Positions 25,331 through 35,820 are shown, numbered from the stretch's first letter. The stretch: DNA of 64,000 nucleotides from Glaciihabitans sp. dw_435 (GCF_018449675.1 NZ_JAAVUZ010000001.1:124001-188000); one strand, 5' to 3'. The notes: generated by a model not told the origin, from the sequence alone. Translations and numbers: made by a program.

Positions 25331-26779
25331 ATGAGGCGAATTGCCCGGATAGCGAAGAGGTGTGCCCTGAGTACTTTGGATGTCGGCTTCCGATCCGAAC
25401 GTGGCCCGATTCTGATTTCGTTGATGCTCTCGACCGGTCTGGTCGCCATCGATTCGACGATTCTGGCGACGGCGGTGCCGTCCATCGTGAAGGACCTCGG
25501 AGACTTCGCCCTCTTTCCCTGGTTGTTCTCGATCTACCTCCTCGCGCAGGCGGTATCCGTACCGGTCTACGCGAAGCTGTCGGACACCATCGGACGCAAG
25601 CCGATCATCCTCATCGGAATCGGTCTCTTCCTGCTGGGCTCAGTTCTGTGCGGGTTCGCCTGGAGCATGCCCGCACTGATCGCATTCCGCGTGGTGCAGG
25701 GACTGGGGGCTGGGGCGGTGCAGCCCATGGCCATCACCATCGCAGGCGACATCTACACCGTGGCCGAGCGCGCCAAGACACAGGGCTACCTCGCCAGCGT
25801 GTGGGCAATCTCCTCGGTGGTGGGCCCCACCCTCGGTGGCGTGTTCTCCGAGTTCACGACGTGGCGCTGGATCTTCTTCGTCAACGTACCGTTGTGCATT
25901 CTGGCGGGCTGGATGCTCCTGCGGTCCTTCCACGAGAAGATCGAGAAGACCCGCCACAAGGTCGACTATCTCGGGGCGGTGCTGCTCACGCTTGCGCTGT
26001 GCCTGCTCATCCTCGCCGTGCTCGAGGGCGGACACTCGTGGGCATGGAACGCGCCGCAGAGCATCGGTGCCTTCGTGATCGGTGGGCTGTTGCTCGTCGC
26101 GTTCGTGTTCGCCGAACGGCGTGCTGCCGAGCCGATCCTTCCGCTGTGGGTGTTCTCGCGCCGGTTGCTGCTCACCACCTCGCTGATCTCGCTGGGTGTC
26201 GGCGCCATGCTCCTGGGCCTCACGTCGTACGTGCCGACCTATCTCGAGGGTGCGCTGCAGGTGTCCCCGATCGTCGCGGGGCTCGCGCTCGCCGTGTTGA
26301 CGATCGGCTGGCCGATCTCCGCGTCGCAGTCAGGGCGGCTGTACCTGCGGTTCGGCTTCCGCACCACGGTGCTCATCGGAATGGCGGCGGTGGTCATCGG
26401 GGCGATCATTCTCGCCAGCTTCGCGCACACACCGTCGCTCGCCGTTGTCGCCATCAGCTGCTTCATCATGGGCCTCGGCATGGGCTTGGTCGCCACCCCG
26501 AGTCTCATCGGGGCGCAGTCCAGCGTGGAGTGGAACGAGCGCGGCGTGGTCACCGGCACCAACCTGTTCGCCCGCTCGATCGGAAGCTCGGTAGGAGTCG
26601 CGATCTTCGGCGCCGTCGCCAACGCGATCTTCGCCTCGCACGGCGGGGACACGACAGACCCGACCACGATCGAAGCCGCGTCCGCGAGCGTGTTCTTCGC
26701 CGTGCTCATCGTCGCGGTCGCCACGGTTGCGGCAGCACTCGCGATGCCGCGACGGACGGTGCTGGCGACTCGCCCGTAG
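25331..26779 (+). CDS. DHA2-type MFS drug efflux transporter
   Basis: About 482 residues from the ATG at 25331. The ORF is open back to 25226, and a TTG at 25373 is another possible start. There are about 14 hydrophobic segments. Motif A is in YAKLSDTIGRKPIILIG; AFRVVQGLGAGAVQPMAITIAGDIY is the drug/proton antiporter motif C region; and AISSVVGPTLGGVFSEFTTWRWIFFVNVPL is typical of the EmrB/QacA group. It probably exports a hydrophobic compound using the proton gradient. No regulator is adjacent. Confidence 0.86.
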   Translation: MRRIARIAKRCALSTLDVGFRSERGPILISLMLSTGLVAIDSTILATAVPSIVKDLGDFALFPWLFSIYLLAQAVSVPVYAKLSDTIGRKPIILIGIGLFLLGSVLCGFAWSMPALIAFRVVQGLGAGAVQPMAITIAGDIYTVAERAKTQGYLASVWAISSVVGPTLGGVFSEFTTWRWIFFVNVPLCILAGWMLLRSFHEKIEKTRHKVDYLGAVLLTLALCLLILAVLEGGHSWAWNAPQSIGAFVIGGLLLVAFVFAERRAAEPILPLWVFSRRLLLTTSLISLGVGAMLLGLTSYVPTYLEGALQVSPIVAGLALAVLTIGWPISASQSGRLYLRFGFRTTVLIGMAAVVIGAIILASFAHTPSLAVVAISCFIMGLGMGLVATPSLIGAQSSVEWNERGVVTGTNLFARSIGSSVGVAIFGAVANAIFASHGGDTTDPTTIEAASASVFFAVLIVAVATVAAALAMPRRTVLATRP

Positions 26780-26782
26780 GCT
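26777..26782 (+). promoter_or_regulatory. -10 hexamer of mazG
   Basis: TAGGCT ends 6 nt before the mazG ATG at 26789. It overlaps the stop codon of the MFS gene. Confidence 0.5.
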
Positions 26783-26788
26783 GACAGC

Positions 26789-27487
26789 ATGACCGAGACG
26801 CAGTATCCCAAGCTCGAAGAACTGATCGCCGTCCTCGCCCGCCTGCGCGCGCCCGGCGGATGCGCCTGGGATATCGAGCAGACGCACGAGTCGCTCGTGC
26901 AGTACCTCGTCGAGGAGACCTACGAACTGGTCGAGGCGATCGAGGGCGGCAGCCGCGAGGAGATGATCGAGGAGCTCGGCGACGTGCTCTACCAGGTGAT
27001 CTTCCACTCCGACATTGCCGCGCACACCCCCGGTGAGGAGTTCACCATCGAGGACGTCGCCGCCAACATGACGGCCAAAATGGTCGGACGCCACCCGCAC
27101 GTGTTCGGCGACACGACCGCGGACACCGCCGCCGAGGTCACTGCCCGGTGGGATGCGCTCAAGGCCATCGAGAAGCCAGGCCGCACGAGTGTGCTCGACG
27201 GGATTCCGCAGGGCATGCCGTCGCTCGCCCTCGCCGGAAAGGTGCTGGGCAAGGCCGAAAAGCTCGGGATGATTGACGCGGATGCCCCGGGCGCGATCCC
27301 CCTCGGAAGCGAAGACGAGCTCGGGGCGCTGTTGCTCGCGATCGTGTCATCCGCTCGCTCCACCGGTCTCGATGCCGAACGGGCGCTGCGCAGCACCCTC
27401 CGCGACCTGCAGTCGGAGATTCGCGACACCGAGCGCGACCTGCTCTCCGGGGACTCGGCTGACGCCGGCATCCTCAACCGCCCGTAG
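26789..27487 (+). CDS. mazG: MazG nucleoside triphosphate pyrophosphohydrolase
   Basis: 232 residues. One complete MazG domain: CAWDIEQTHESLVQYLVEETYELVEAI, EEMIEELGDVLYQVIFHSDIA (metal-binding EExxE and ExxD pattern), and MVGRHPHVFGD. The C-terminal region is a shorter, degenerate second half, as in actinobacterial MazG. It hydrolyses (d)NTPs to NMP and pyrophosphate and is thought to clear damaged nucleotides or tune stress signalling. Convergent with the ABC-2 exporter, separated by a repeat and hairpin. Confidence 0.94.
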   Translation: MTETQYPKLEELIAVLARLRAPGGCAWDIEQTHESLVQYLVEETYELVEAIEGGSREEMIEELGDVLYQVIFHSDIAAHTPGEEFTIEDVAANMTAKMVGRHPHVFGDTTADTAAEVTARWDALKAIEKPGRTSVLDGIPQGMPSLALAGKVLGKAEKLGMIDADAPGAIPLGSEDELGALLLAIVSSARSTGLDAERALRSTLRDLQSEIRDTERDLLSGDSADAGILNRP

Positions 27488-27489
27488 GA

Positions 27490-27529
27490 GAACGAGCGAA
27501 CGAGCGAACAAACGAACGAACCGCCGAAC
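27490..27529. repeat. GAAC-based tetranucleotide repeat
   Basis: Ten 4-bp units, six of them GAAC, two GAGC, one AAAC and one CGCC. The array starts 2 nt after the mazG stop. Confidence 0.7.
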
Positions 27530-27541
27530 TGCGCGGTTACT

Positions 27542-27565
27542 CCCGCCGATGGGCTTATCGGCGGG
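27542..27565. terminator. Bidirectional hairpin between mazG and the ABC exporter
   Basis: Arms CCCGCCGAT and ATCGGCGGG form 9 perfect pairs around the loop GGGCTT. It lies between convergent genes. Confidence 0.6.
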
Positions 27566-27591
27566 CGGGGCAGTCCGGCGGCAGCTTTCGG

Positions 27592-28665
27592 TCAGGCGAT
27601 CCGGCTGCCCTTGGTGAGGCGACCGGCCGGCGTGCGCAGCCGAGCCCACGCGCCAACGAGCGCGGCGGCCGCCAGCACCAGGTGAATGAGGATGCCCACG
27701 AACCAGCCGGGGGTCGTCGAGTCGATCAGTGCGCGCGGTGCGGGGTCCTGCCCGGAGGTCAGCGGGGAGGGCGTTGCCACGCACTCATTGGTCACGGGGT
27801 GGGTGTTGACCGGCAGCTGTGACATGCGCTCGCCGTACTTAATCGAGCCGAACAGGTCGGTCGGGTTGCCGTTCCGGTCGTAGTGCGTCGGCACCGCATC
27901 GGCGAGCAACACGTAGGGGTTCGCAACGAGCACGCCCCAGAACCTGTCGAACTGCGGCTGGTTCTCGGTGTAGACGGACGGCTCCTCGCACTTTCCTGTC
28001 GAGTTGCCCGCGTCGTCGTAGATCATGTAGCTGTCGGTGTGGGTGACCTCGACCTGGGAGGCGAGCGCGCCGAGCCCGAAGGTGATGAGCGTGCCGACCG
28101 ACAGCGCTGCCACCACGAGGTAGGTCAGCACGATCGAAAACAGCCCGCGGTTGATGATTCCCGACAGCCCGACACCGATGGCGGCGACCACTCCGAGCTC
28201 GAAGGCGAGCACGAGAATCGACACGACGATGGTGTCGAAGGCCAGCCCACCGGCGAGCGTCGCGTAGAGCAGGAACGGCACCGAGGCCGCCAGGAACGCG
28301 AGCGCGATCGTCCACGCCGCCAGGAACTTGCCGATGATGATCTGCCACGTGGAGACGAGGGTGATCTGCGTGGTCGCGAGGGTCCCGGCATCCCGATCCC
28401 CATTGATCGAGTTTCCGCTCAGCGCCGGAGCGACCAGTGTGCCGAGCAGCAGCACGAAGTAGATGATCGTCGAGAAGATCTGGGCGCCCGCGTTCTGGTT
28501 GCCGTCGACGTCCGAGACGGCGCTCAGGGTGAGGCTGAGCAGCACGGTAACGATCGCGATGAGCACAACGAACACGCCCAGCAGGATGTACCAGGCGAGA
28601 CCCCGCACACGCTGGCGCATTTCGAGTGCGAAGATCACGCCGACGCCGGAGAAGAACTGGCTCAC
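27592..28665 (-). CDS. ABC-2 type transporter permease
   Basis: 357 residues with six hydrophobic segments: one near the N-terminus (GLAWYILLGVFVVLIAIVTVLL), four in the middle and one near the C-terminus. A long hydrophilic loop of about 110 residues (about 205-315, with two Cys) precedes the last helix. GDRDAGTLATTQITLVSTWQIIIGKFLAAW is the typical ABC-2 segment. Its ATG overlaps the stop of the ATPase gene by 4 bp (ATGA), so the two proteins form one exporter. The substrate is unknown. Confidence 0.88.
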   Translation of the reverse strand: MSQFFSGVGVIFALEMRQRVRGLAWYILLGVFVVLIAIVTVLLSLTLSAVSDVDGNQNAGAQIFSTIIYFVLLLGTLVAPALSGNSINGDRDAGTLATTQITLVSTWQIIIGKFLAAWTIALAFLAASVPFLLYATLAGGLAFDTIVVSILVLAFELGVVAAIGVGLSGIINRGLFSIVLTYLVVAALSVGTLITFGLGALASQVEVTHTDSYMIYDDAGNSTGKCEEPSVYTENQPQFDRFWGVLVANPYVLLADAVPTHYDRNGNPTDLFGSIKYGERMSQLPVNTHPVTNECVATPSPLTSGQDPAPRALIDSTTPGWFVGILIHLVLAAAALVGAWARLRTPAGRLTKGSRIA

Positions 28666-29603
28666 GGGGTATCCGCCTTACTGAGGTCGAGGAAGGTGTG
28701 TTCTAGCTCGCCGACGGCCGGCGCGAACGTGCTGATGGGGACTCCGGATGCCACGAGCCGGGCCAGCAGGGAGGACGCAGCATCCTCGCCCTCCACCGGA
28801 ACAAGCAACTCATTCCGGTCCGCGGTGATGTTCGCGGCGGGAATGCCCGCGGCGACCAGCGCTTCGGCGAGCGCGGGACCGTTGGGCGACTTGATCCGCC
28901 ACGATCGCATCGTGGTCTTCGTCAGGGCGATGCTCTCCGCGGATGCCGTCACGCCGTTGTTCAGGTACACGGCCGTGTCGGCCATCTCGTCGAGTTCGGC
29001 CAGCACGTGGCTCGAAATCAGCACCGTCTTGCCCTCGGCAGCGACCCTCCGCACGAGCTGGCGCAGCTCGATGCGCGCAACAGGGTCGAGTCCGGACGCC
29101 GGTTCGTCCAGCAGCAACACCGCCGGGTCGTGCACGAGGGCCCGCGCCATGCTGAGCTTCTGCTTCTGTCCCCGCGAGAGAACGCGCGTTGGCCGGTCGG
29201 CCAGCGGCTCCAACCCGATGAGCGTGATGAGAGCGGATGCCCGTGCCGCCGCAGCCTGCTTGTCCATGCGGTACATCCGGCCGGTCAGCTCGAGCGTTGT
29301 GCGCACGGTCAGGGCCGACCACGACCCCAGGACGTCGGGCATCCAGCCGAGCTGCGCTCGCACCTGGGCCGTCTCGGTGATCGGGTCAAAGCCGGCGATG
29401 CGGATGGTCCCGGCATCCGGCCGCAGCAGGGAGGCGAGCATCAGCATGAGCGTCGTCTTGCCGGAGCCGTTCGGCCCGATGAGAGCCGTAACGGTGCCGG
29501 GAGCGGCGTTCAGGCTGGCATTCCGCACGGCGTGCACGTCACCGAACGACCGCGCGACACCGTCGACGACGATGCCCCCGACCAGTGTCTGAGAAGTGTT
29601 CAT
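28662..29603 (-). CDS. ABC transporter ATP-binding protein
   Basis: 313 residues. Walker A GPNGSGKTT (about 42-50), signature LSRGQKQKLSMARAL (a variant of LSGGQ), Walker B VLLLDEPASGLD, and H-loop ISSHVL. The C-terminal 80 residues form an accessory domain often seen in ABC-2 ATPases. It drives the permease encoded just downstream. A TAACCT hexamer 6 nt before the ATG suggests a leaderless operon message. Confidence 0.92.
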   Translation of the reverse strand: MNTSQTLVGGIVVDGVARSFGDVHAVRNASLNAAPGTVTALIGPNGSGKTTLMLMLASLLRPDAGTIRIAGFDPITETAQVRAQLGWMPDVLGSWSALTVRTTLELTGRMYRMDKQAAAARASALITLIGLEPLADRPTRVLSRGQKQKLSMARALVHDPAVLLLDEPASGLDPVARIELRQLVRRVAAEGKTVLISSHVLAELDEMADTAVYLNNGVTASAESIALTKTTMRSWRIKSPNGPALAEALVAAGIPAANITADRNELLVPVEGEDAASSLLARLVASGVPISTFAPAVGELEHTFLDLSKADTP

Positions 29604-29609
29604 GTCAGC

Positions 29610-29615
29610 AGGTTA
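29610..29615 (-). promoter_or_regulatory. -10 hexamer of the ABC-2 exporter operon
   Basis: TAACCT on the minus strand ends 6 nt before the ATG at 29603. Confidence 0.5.
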
Positions 29616-29716
29616 GTAACAAAGTGCGTCGCAGCGAGTCACTCTTGCGGATGATTCGTTGAACGGGAGGTGTACGGACGGCGGATGATGCGGCGGAGGG
29701 AGTGCCGCGGGTGCGC

Positions 29717-29722
29717 GAGAAT
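29717..29722 (+). promoter_or_regulatory. -10-like hexamer of hisS
   Basis: GAGAAT ends 6 nt before the ATG at 29729. It supports that start over the longer ORF at 29702. Confidence 0.42.
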
Positions 29723-29728
29723 TGGCGC

Positions 29729-31033
29729 ATGGCTTCTCCCGTCAACCCTCCGCGCGGAATGCGCGACTTCCTTCCCTCTGACAAGTCCCGACGCGAGCGT
29801 GTGCTCGGAGTCATCCGCCGCACCTACCGCTCCCACGGCTTTGACGAGATCGAGACTCCCGTGATGGAGGACAGCTCCCGCCTGCACGCCGGCCTCGGCG
29901 GTGACAACGAGAAGCTCGCCTTCGGCGTGCTCAAGCGCGGCCTCACCCCCGAGGACTTCGCCGGCGCGAAGGACGCCCTCGACCTCGCCGACCTCGGCCT
30001 GCGCTTCGACCTCACGGTGCCGCTCGCCCGGTTCTATGCCTCGCACCGCGCGGAACTGCCCACGGTTTTCCGCGCCATCCAGATCGCGCCGGTCTGGCGA
30101 GCGGAGCGCCCGCAGAAGGGGCGCTACCGCCAGTTCGTGCAGTGCGACATCGACATCATCGGTGAGGCAGGCCCCCTCGCGGAGGTCGAGCTGCTCGTCG
30201 CCACCGCGGCGACCCTCGACTCACTCGGACTCGTCGGCTGCACCATCCGCGTGAACGACCGCCGCCTGCTGATCGGCATGCTCGAGGTCTTCGGCTTCGC
30301 TCCCGCCGAATACGAGCAGGTGCTCATCACGATCGACAAGCTCGACAAGGTGGGGGAGTCCGGCGTCGTCGCCGAGCTGCGTGAGCGCGGAACCACCCCC
30401 GCCGCGATCGATGCCCTCGAGGGCTACTTTGCCCGCCCGGCCCCGGATGCCCCGCTGCCGTTCGGCGCCGAATCCATCGCCGCGGCCCTCCCCGCCGGAG
30501 TCGACCCGGTCGTGATCGCGGAGCTTGCTTCCATCGGTGCAGCCGTCGACGCCGCGCGCCGTGCCGAGGGGGCGGATGACGCGGACTCCCTCATCACGTT
30601 CGACCCCTTCCTCGTGCGTGGCATGGGCTACTACACGGGCCCGATCTTCGAGGTCGCCCACCCGTCGCTCGGCTACTCCCTCGGCGGGGGTGGCCGCTAC
30701 GACGGCATGATCGGACGCTTCCTCGGCAGCGAGGTGCCGGCCACCGGCTTTTCGCTCGGCTTCGAGCGCCTCGTCGACCTGGTCGAACTGGAGGAGGATG
30801 CGGAAGCGGATGCCGCTGCGCTGCTGTATGACGCCGGCGTCGCGCCCGAGGCGCTCGCCGCCCTCAAGACCGCCCTCATCGCGCGAGGCACACGGGTGCG
30901 CCTCGCCCGCCGCGCCAAGAACACCAAGGTACAGCTCGACGGACTGCTGGCCGAGGGCTTCACACGCTACGCCGTGGTGACCGGCGCTGTCACCTCGGTG
31001 GACGATCTCGAGATGCGGTCACTCACGGCGTAA
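29729..31033 (+). CDS. hisS: Histidine--tRNA ligase
   Basis: 434 residues. Class II core: PPRGMRDFLP at the N-terminus, FDLTVPLARFYA with motif 2 QIAPVWRAERPQKGRYRQFVQCD, then the histidine-specific YYTGPIFEVAH and motif 3 GGGGRYDGMIGRF with TGFSLGFERL. A C-terminal anticodon-binding domain follows. It charges tRNA-His in the cytoplasm. Confidence 0.97.
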   Translation: MASPVNPPRGMRDFLPSDKSRRERVLGVIRRTYRSHGFDEIETPVMEDSSRLHAGLGGDNEKLAFGVLKRGLTPEDFAGAKDALDLADLGLRFDLTVPLARFYASHRAELPTVFRAIQIAPVWRAERPQKGRYRQFVQCDIDIIGEAGPLAEVELLVATAATLDSLGLVGCTIRVNDRRLLIGMLEVFGFAPAEYEQVLITIDKLDKVGESGVVAELRERGTTPAAIDALEGYFARPAPDAPLPFGAESIAAALPAGVDPVVIAELASIGAAVDAARRAEGADDADSLITFDPFLVRGMGYYTGPIFEVAHPSLGYSLGGGGRYDGMIGRFLGSEVPATGFSLGFERLVDLVELEEDAEADAAALLYDAGVAPEALAALKTALIARGTRVRLARRAKNTKVQLDGLLAEGFTRYAVVTGAVTSVDDLEMRSLTA

Positions 31034-31092
31034 CCCGTGTCGCGGTCCCGTGCGCTGTTCGCTGGGAGCGTGATGTCAATCCCGCCCCAGAT

Positions 31093-31137
31093 AGTTGACT
31101 TTGTATAACTAACTTATATAGTTGACATAGATCAACT
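31093..31137. promoter_or_regulatory. AGTTGA inverted-repeat operator of the MFS-MarR pair
   Basis: Site 31120-31137 is a perfect AGTTGA-N6-TCAACT palindrome. A second, weaker site of the same geometry (AGTTGA-N6-ATAACT) starts 27 bp upstream at 31093. The stretch is AT-rich against a GC-rich background and contains a consensus -35 TTGACA at 31122-31127. This is the likely binding site for the MarR protein at 32906. Confidence 0.65.
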
Positions 31138-31198
31138 GATCGTAGGGTCCTCACCGCTGAGCGCTGAGGGCCCTTCGTCATGAATGGGGATAACGCAC

Positions 31199-32893
31199 GT
31201 GTCACACGCACCAACCGCCACCACTGCCGCGAGTGCGGCACCAATGTCACACCGGCAGGTGCTGGAATCGATTTCCGGCCTGCTGCTTGGCCTCTTCGTC
31301 GCTGTTCTGGCGTCGACCGTCGTTTCGACGTCGCTTCCGCGCATCATCGGCGACCTCAAGGGTGATCAGACTGCCTACACCTGGGTCGTGACATCCACTC
31401 TCCTGGCCACGACCGTCAGCACGCCCATCTGGGGCAAGCTGTCTGACCTCTTCAACCGCAAGCTGCTCGTGCAGATCTCCCTGGTGGTCTTCGTGCTGGG
31501 TTCCGCTCTCGCGGGTCTCGCGCAGAACACGGACACGCTCATCGTCTTCCGTGTGCTGCAGGGCCTCGGCGCCGGCGGGCTGATCTCCCTCGTGCAGGTG
31601 CTGTTCTCGGACATCATCAGCCCGCGTGACCGCGGACGCTACGTCGGTATCCTCGGCGCCGTCATCGCGGTGGGAACCGCCGGTGGCCCGCTGCTCGGTG
31701 GTGTCATCACCGACTCCATCGGATGGCGCTTCAACTTCTACGTCGCCGTTCCGTTCGCCGTCGCCGCCATCATCCTCATTCAGCGCACGCTGAAGCTGCC
31801 TTTGCGTCCGCGCAAGAAGGTCTCCATCGACTATGCCGGTGCACTCCTCATCTCCGCGGGTGTCTCGCTGCTGCTCATCTGGGTCTCGCTCGCCGGCAAC
31901 CAGTTCGAGTGGGGCTCCGTCACGTCCTACCTCATGGCCATCGGTGGCGTGGTACTTCTCGCCGCAGCCGTGGTTGTCGAGCTGAAGGTCAAGGAGCCCA
32001 TCATTCCGATGACGCTCTTCAAGAACGGCAGCTTCACGCTGGTGGTCATCGGCAGCCTCACCGTGGGTGTCGCACTCTTCGGATCGGCCGTCTTCCTCAG
32101 CCAGTACTGGCAGCTCAGCCGTGGGGCAACTCCCACGCAGGCGGGACTGCTCAGCCTGCCGCAGGTCGTCGGATCGCTCGTCGCCTCCACTTTCATCGGC
32201 ACGCTCATCAGCCGCACCGGCAAGTGGAAGGGCTTCATGGTGCTCGGCGCCAGCCTTCTGACCGTCGGACTCGCGGGAATGTCGACGATCCGGTTCGACA
32301 CCGAAATCTGGCACATCGGAATCTTCATGGGCATCATGGGCCTCGGCCTCGGTATGGTCATGCAGAACCTCGTGCTCGTCGTGCAGAACTCGGTCGACGT
32401 ACGCCAGATCGGAACCGCGAGCTCGTCAGTCGCGTTCTTCCGCAGCCTCGGTGGCACGCTGGGTGTCTCGGTCCTGGGCGCCGTCCTCGCCTCCAAGGTG
32501 TCGACGATCGTCGCCGGCGGCATCGCGACCTCGGGTGCCACGCCGAGCGAACTCAAGACGCTCGCCAGCGGCACCATCCCGCAGGTCAACCAGTTGTCCT
32601 CCGGCGTGCGCAAGCTCGTTGAGACGGCCTACGGCCAGGGCGTCGGTGAGATCTTCCTGATCGCCACCCCGCTGGCCATCATCACCCTGCTGTGCATCAT
32701 CTTCCTTCCGAACGCCGAACTTGGCACCAAGACGGGAATCCAGCAGATGGCCGAGAAGCAGTCGGAGAACCTCGCAGATCTCGGCATCGCCGAGGTCGGA
32801 GGCGCTCCCGTCGAGGCCCTCCGCACGGAGACCACGGAAGAGAAGCAGCGCGGCGCTGCCGAGGACGCGTCGGTCCCGGCGCACCGCGCCTAG
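31199..32893 (+). CDS. DHA2-type MFS multidrug transporter
   Basis: About 564 residues from the GTG at 31199, which has GGGGA 8 nt upstream; an in-frame ATG at 31184 has a poorer site. It has 14 predicted helices. Motif A is WGKLSDLFNRKLLVQI; FRVLQGLGAGGLISLVQVLFSDIISPRDRGRYVG is the motif B/C region. The C-terminal hydrophilic tail is about 55 residues and acidic. Palindromic AGTTGA sites upstream and a MarR gene 12 bp downstream indicate a self-contained inducible efflux unit. Confidence 0.9.
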   Translation: MSHAPTATTAASAAPMSHRQVLESISGLLLGLFVAVLASTVVSTSLPRIIGDLKGDQTAYTWVVTSTLLATTVSTPIWGKLSDLFNRKLLVQISLVVFVLGSALAGLAQNTDTLIVFRVLQGLGAGGLISLVQVLFSDIISPRDRGRYVGILGAVIAVGTAGGPLLGGVITDSIGWRFNFYVAVPFAVAAIILIQRTLKLPLRPRKKVSIDYAGALLISAGVSLLLIWVSLAGNQFEWGSVTSYLMAIGGVVLLAAAVVVELKVKEPIIPMTLFKNGSFTLVVIGSLTVGVALFGSAVFLSQYWQLSRGATPTQAGLLSLPQVVGSLVASTFIGTLISRTGKWKGFMVLGASLLTVGLAGMSTIRFDTEIWHIGIFMGIMGLGLGMVMQNLVLVVQNSVDVRQIGTASSSVAFFRSLGGTLGVSVLGAVLASKVSTIVAGGIATSGATPSELKTLASGTIPQVNQLSSGVRKLVETAYGQGVGEIFLIATPLAIITLLCIIFLPNAELGTKTGIQQMAEKQSENLADLGIAEVGGAPVEALRTETTEEKQRGAAEDASVPAHRA

Positions 32894-32905
32894 CCCCACG
32901 GCATC

Positions 32906-33376
32906 GTGATCGCCGTGCCCGAAGATCCCCGCCCGGCGGACACCACACGGGATGCCTCCTCGATGCAGATCGAGGAGGGCATCTCCGTGTTGTTCCGCAA
33001 CACGAAAATGCGTCTGAAGGATTACTCCGAGCGGCTCGATCCCGAGCTGCAGCCCGCCGGGTACACGATCCTGCGCTACGTCATGTCCCGCGAACCGATT
33101 CGTGCGGCCGACATCGCCACCGCCCTCGGCATGGACAAGAGTGCCGTCAGCCGCCAGCTCACCTCGCTGCGCGAGATCGGACTGCTCGAGACGCATCCCG
33201 ATCCCGCCGACGGGCGCGCAACACTCCTGGCCTCCAGCGAGAAGGCGCGCACCGCGCTCGCCTCGTTCCAGGCCAGCTTCCGCTCCGCCTATCGCGAGGT
33301 CCTGTCGACGTGGGATGACTCCGATGTCGACAATTTCGCGCGGCTCCTGCGTAAGTTCAACGACGGAATTCTGTAA
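32906..33376 (+). CDS. MarR family transcriptional regulator
   Basis: 156 residues, GTG start. It has a winged helix with AADIATALGMDKSAVSRQLTSLREIGLLETHPDPADGRATLL (recognition helix and wing). It follows the MFS gene and probably represses the operon from the AGTTGA sites near 31.1 kb until the pump substrate binds. An alternative GTG at 32915 is possible. Confidence 0.9.
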   Translation: MIAVPEDPRPADTTRDASSMQIEEGISVLFRNTKMRLKDYSERLDPELQPAGYTILRYVMSREPIRAADIATALGMDKSAVSRQLTSLREIGLLETHPDPADGRATLLASSEKARTALASFQASFRSAYREVLSTWDDSDVDNFARLLRKFNDGIL

Positions 33377-34759
<1,383 letters not shown>

Positions 34760-34764
34760 CCGCT

Positions 34765-34770
34765 TACCAT
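34765..34770 (+). promoter_or_regulatory. -10 hexamer of the ftsB-like gene
   Basis: TACCAT ends 7 nt before the ATG at 34778. It gives the division-protein cluster its own start, separate from eno. Confidence 0.42.
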
Positions 34771-34777
34771 CGAGAAC

Positions 34778-35284
34778 ATGGCTCCGCGGAAGAAGAAGAC
34801 TCAGCGCGTGCCGGTCGCTCTCCCCACAATGGAGAGCGCACCGGAGCGCTGGCTTCGCAACATCCGGCTGTCGGGTTTCACGCTGTCCATGCTGGTCATC
34901 GTGGTACTCGGCGTCGTGGTGCTTGCCCCCTCACTGAAGCTGCTCGTCGAGCAGCAGCAGGAGATTGCCAAGCTCAGCGCCGCGGTGAAAAATCAGCAGG
35001 CCGCGGTCGATGACCTCACGAGTGAAGTCGCTCGCTGGGACGACCCCGCCTACATCGAGGCGCAGGCCCGCGACCGCCTGCTCTACGTTTTCCCAGGTGA
35101 GTACAGTTACCTGGTTCTCAATGGCAAGACCACTGCCACGCCGGACAAAGCGCCGATCAGTGACAGTATTCAGAAGACGCAGGTCGACTGGATGAAGTCC
35201 ATGCTCACCTCTGTCGTCACCGCGGGGCTGTCCGATGCCACCGCAAGCAAGCTGGTTTCCCCAGTGATTGGAGACTCCCAGTGA
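34778..35284 (+). CDS. Septum formation initiator family protein (FtsB/DivIC)
   Basis: 168 residues. A basic N-terminus (APRKKKTQR) is followed by one transmembrane helix near 27-48 (LSGFTLSMLVIVVLGVVVLAP), then a coiled coil (LKLLVEQQQEIAKLSAAVKNQQAAVDDL) and the family motif RWDDPAYIEAQARDRLLYVFPGE. It should bridge FtsQ and FtsL at the division site. The gene position after eno is the standard actinobacterial order. Confidence 0.92.
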   Translation: MAPRKKKTQRVPVALPTMESAPERWLRNIRLSGFTLSMLVIVVLGVVVLAPSLKLLVEQQQEIAKLSAAVKNQQAAVDDLTSEVARWDDPAYIEAQARDRLLYVFPGEYSYLVLNGKTTATPDKAPISDSIQKTQVDWMKSMLTSVVTAGLSDATASKLVSPVIGDSQ

Positions 35285-35820
35285 CCACCCCGCCCTTCGA
35301 CCCGCCATCCGAGCTCGACATCGCCACGGTGTCCGCCCAGCTGGGCCGGCCCGCGCGCAACGTGATCGGTATCGCGGCGCGCTGTGTCTGCGGCGCACCC
35401 ACTGTCGTCTCGACCAGCCCGCGGCTGCAGGATGGCACGCCCTTCCCAACCCTGTACTACCTGTCGCACCCCGCGGCCACTGCAGCGGTCTCCACGCTCG
35501 AGGCCAACGGCGTGATGACCGAGCTCTCCGCCCTCCTCGAGGGGGATGTCGCCGAGCAGTACCTGGCGGCGCACAACGCTTATCTCGCCGACCGCAACGG
35601 CATCGAGTTCGTCGCGGAGCTGGACGGCATCTCGGCCGGCGGAATGCCCTCGCGCGTGAAGTGCCTGCACGCCCTCGTCGGTCACACCCTGGCTGCGGGC
35701 CCCGGCGTGAATCCCATCGGCGACCGGGCGCTTGCCCTTGCCGCGTGGAGTCCCACCGTCTGCGAGTGCGTGGACTACTCGGCAGACATCGTTACCGTCG
35801 GCTCCGGCGAGACTCGATGA
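35281..35820 (+). CDS. DUF501 domain-containing protein
   Basis: 179 residues, GTG start overlapping the previous stop by 4 bp (GTGA). Features of DUF501: AQLGRPARNVIGIAARCVCGAPTVVSTSPRL, then FPTLYYLSHP, GIEFVAELDGISAGGMPSRVKCLHALVGHTLA and a final CECVDY. Conserved cysteines and a late His suggest metal or redox chemistry, but the family function is unknown. It is conserved next to eno-ftsB in actinobacteria. Confidence 0.9.
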   Translation: MTTPPFDPPSELDIATVSAQLGRPARNVIGIAARCVCGAPTVVSTSPRLQDGTPFPTLYYLSHPAATAAVSTLEANGVMTELSALLEGDVAEQYLAAHNAYLADRNGIEFVAELDGISAGGMPSRVKCLHALVGHTLAAGPGVNPIGDRALALAAWSPTVCECVDYSADIVTVGSGETR

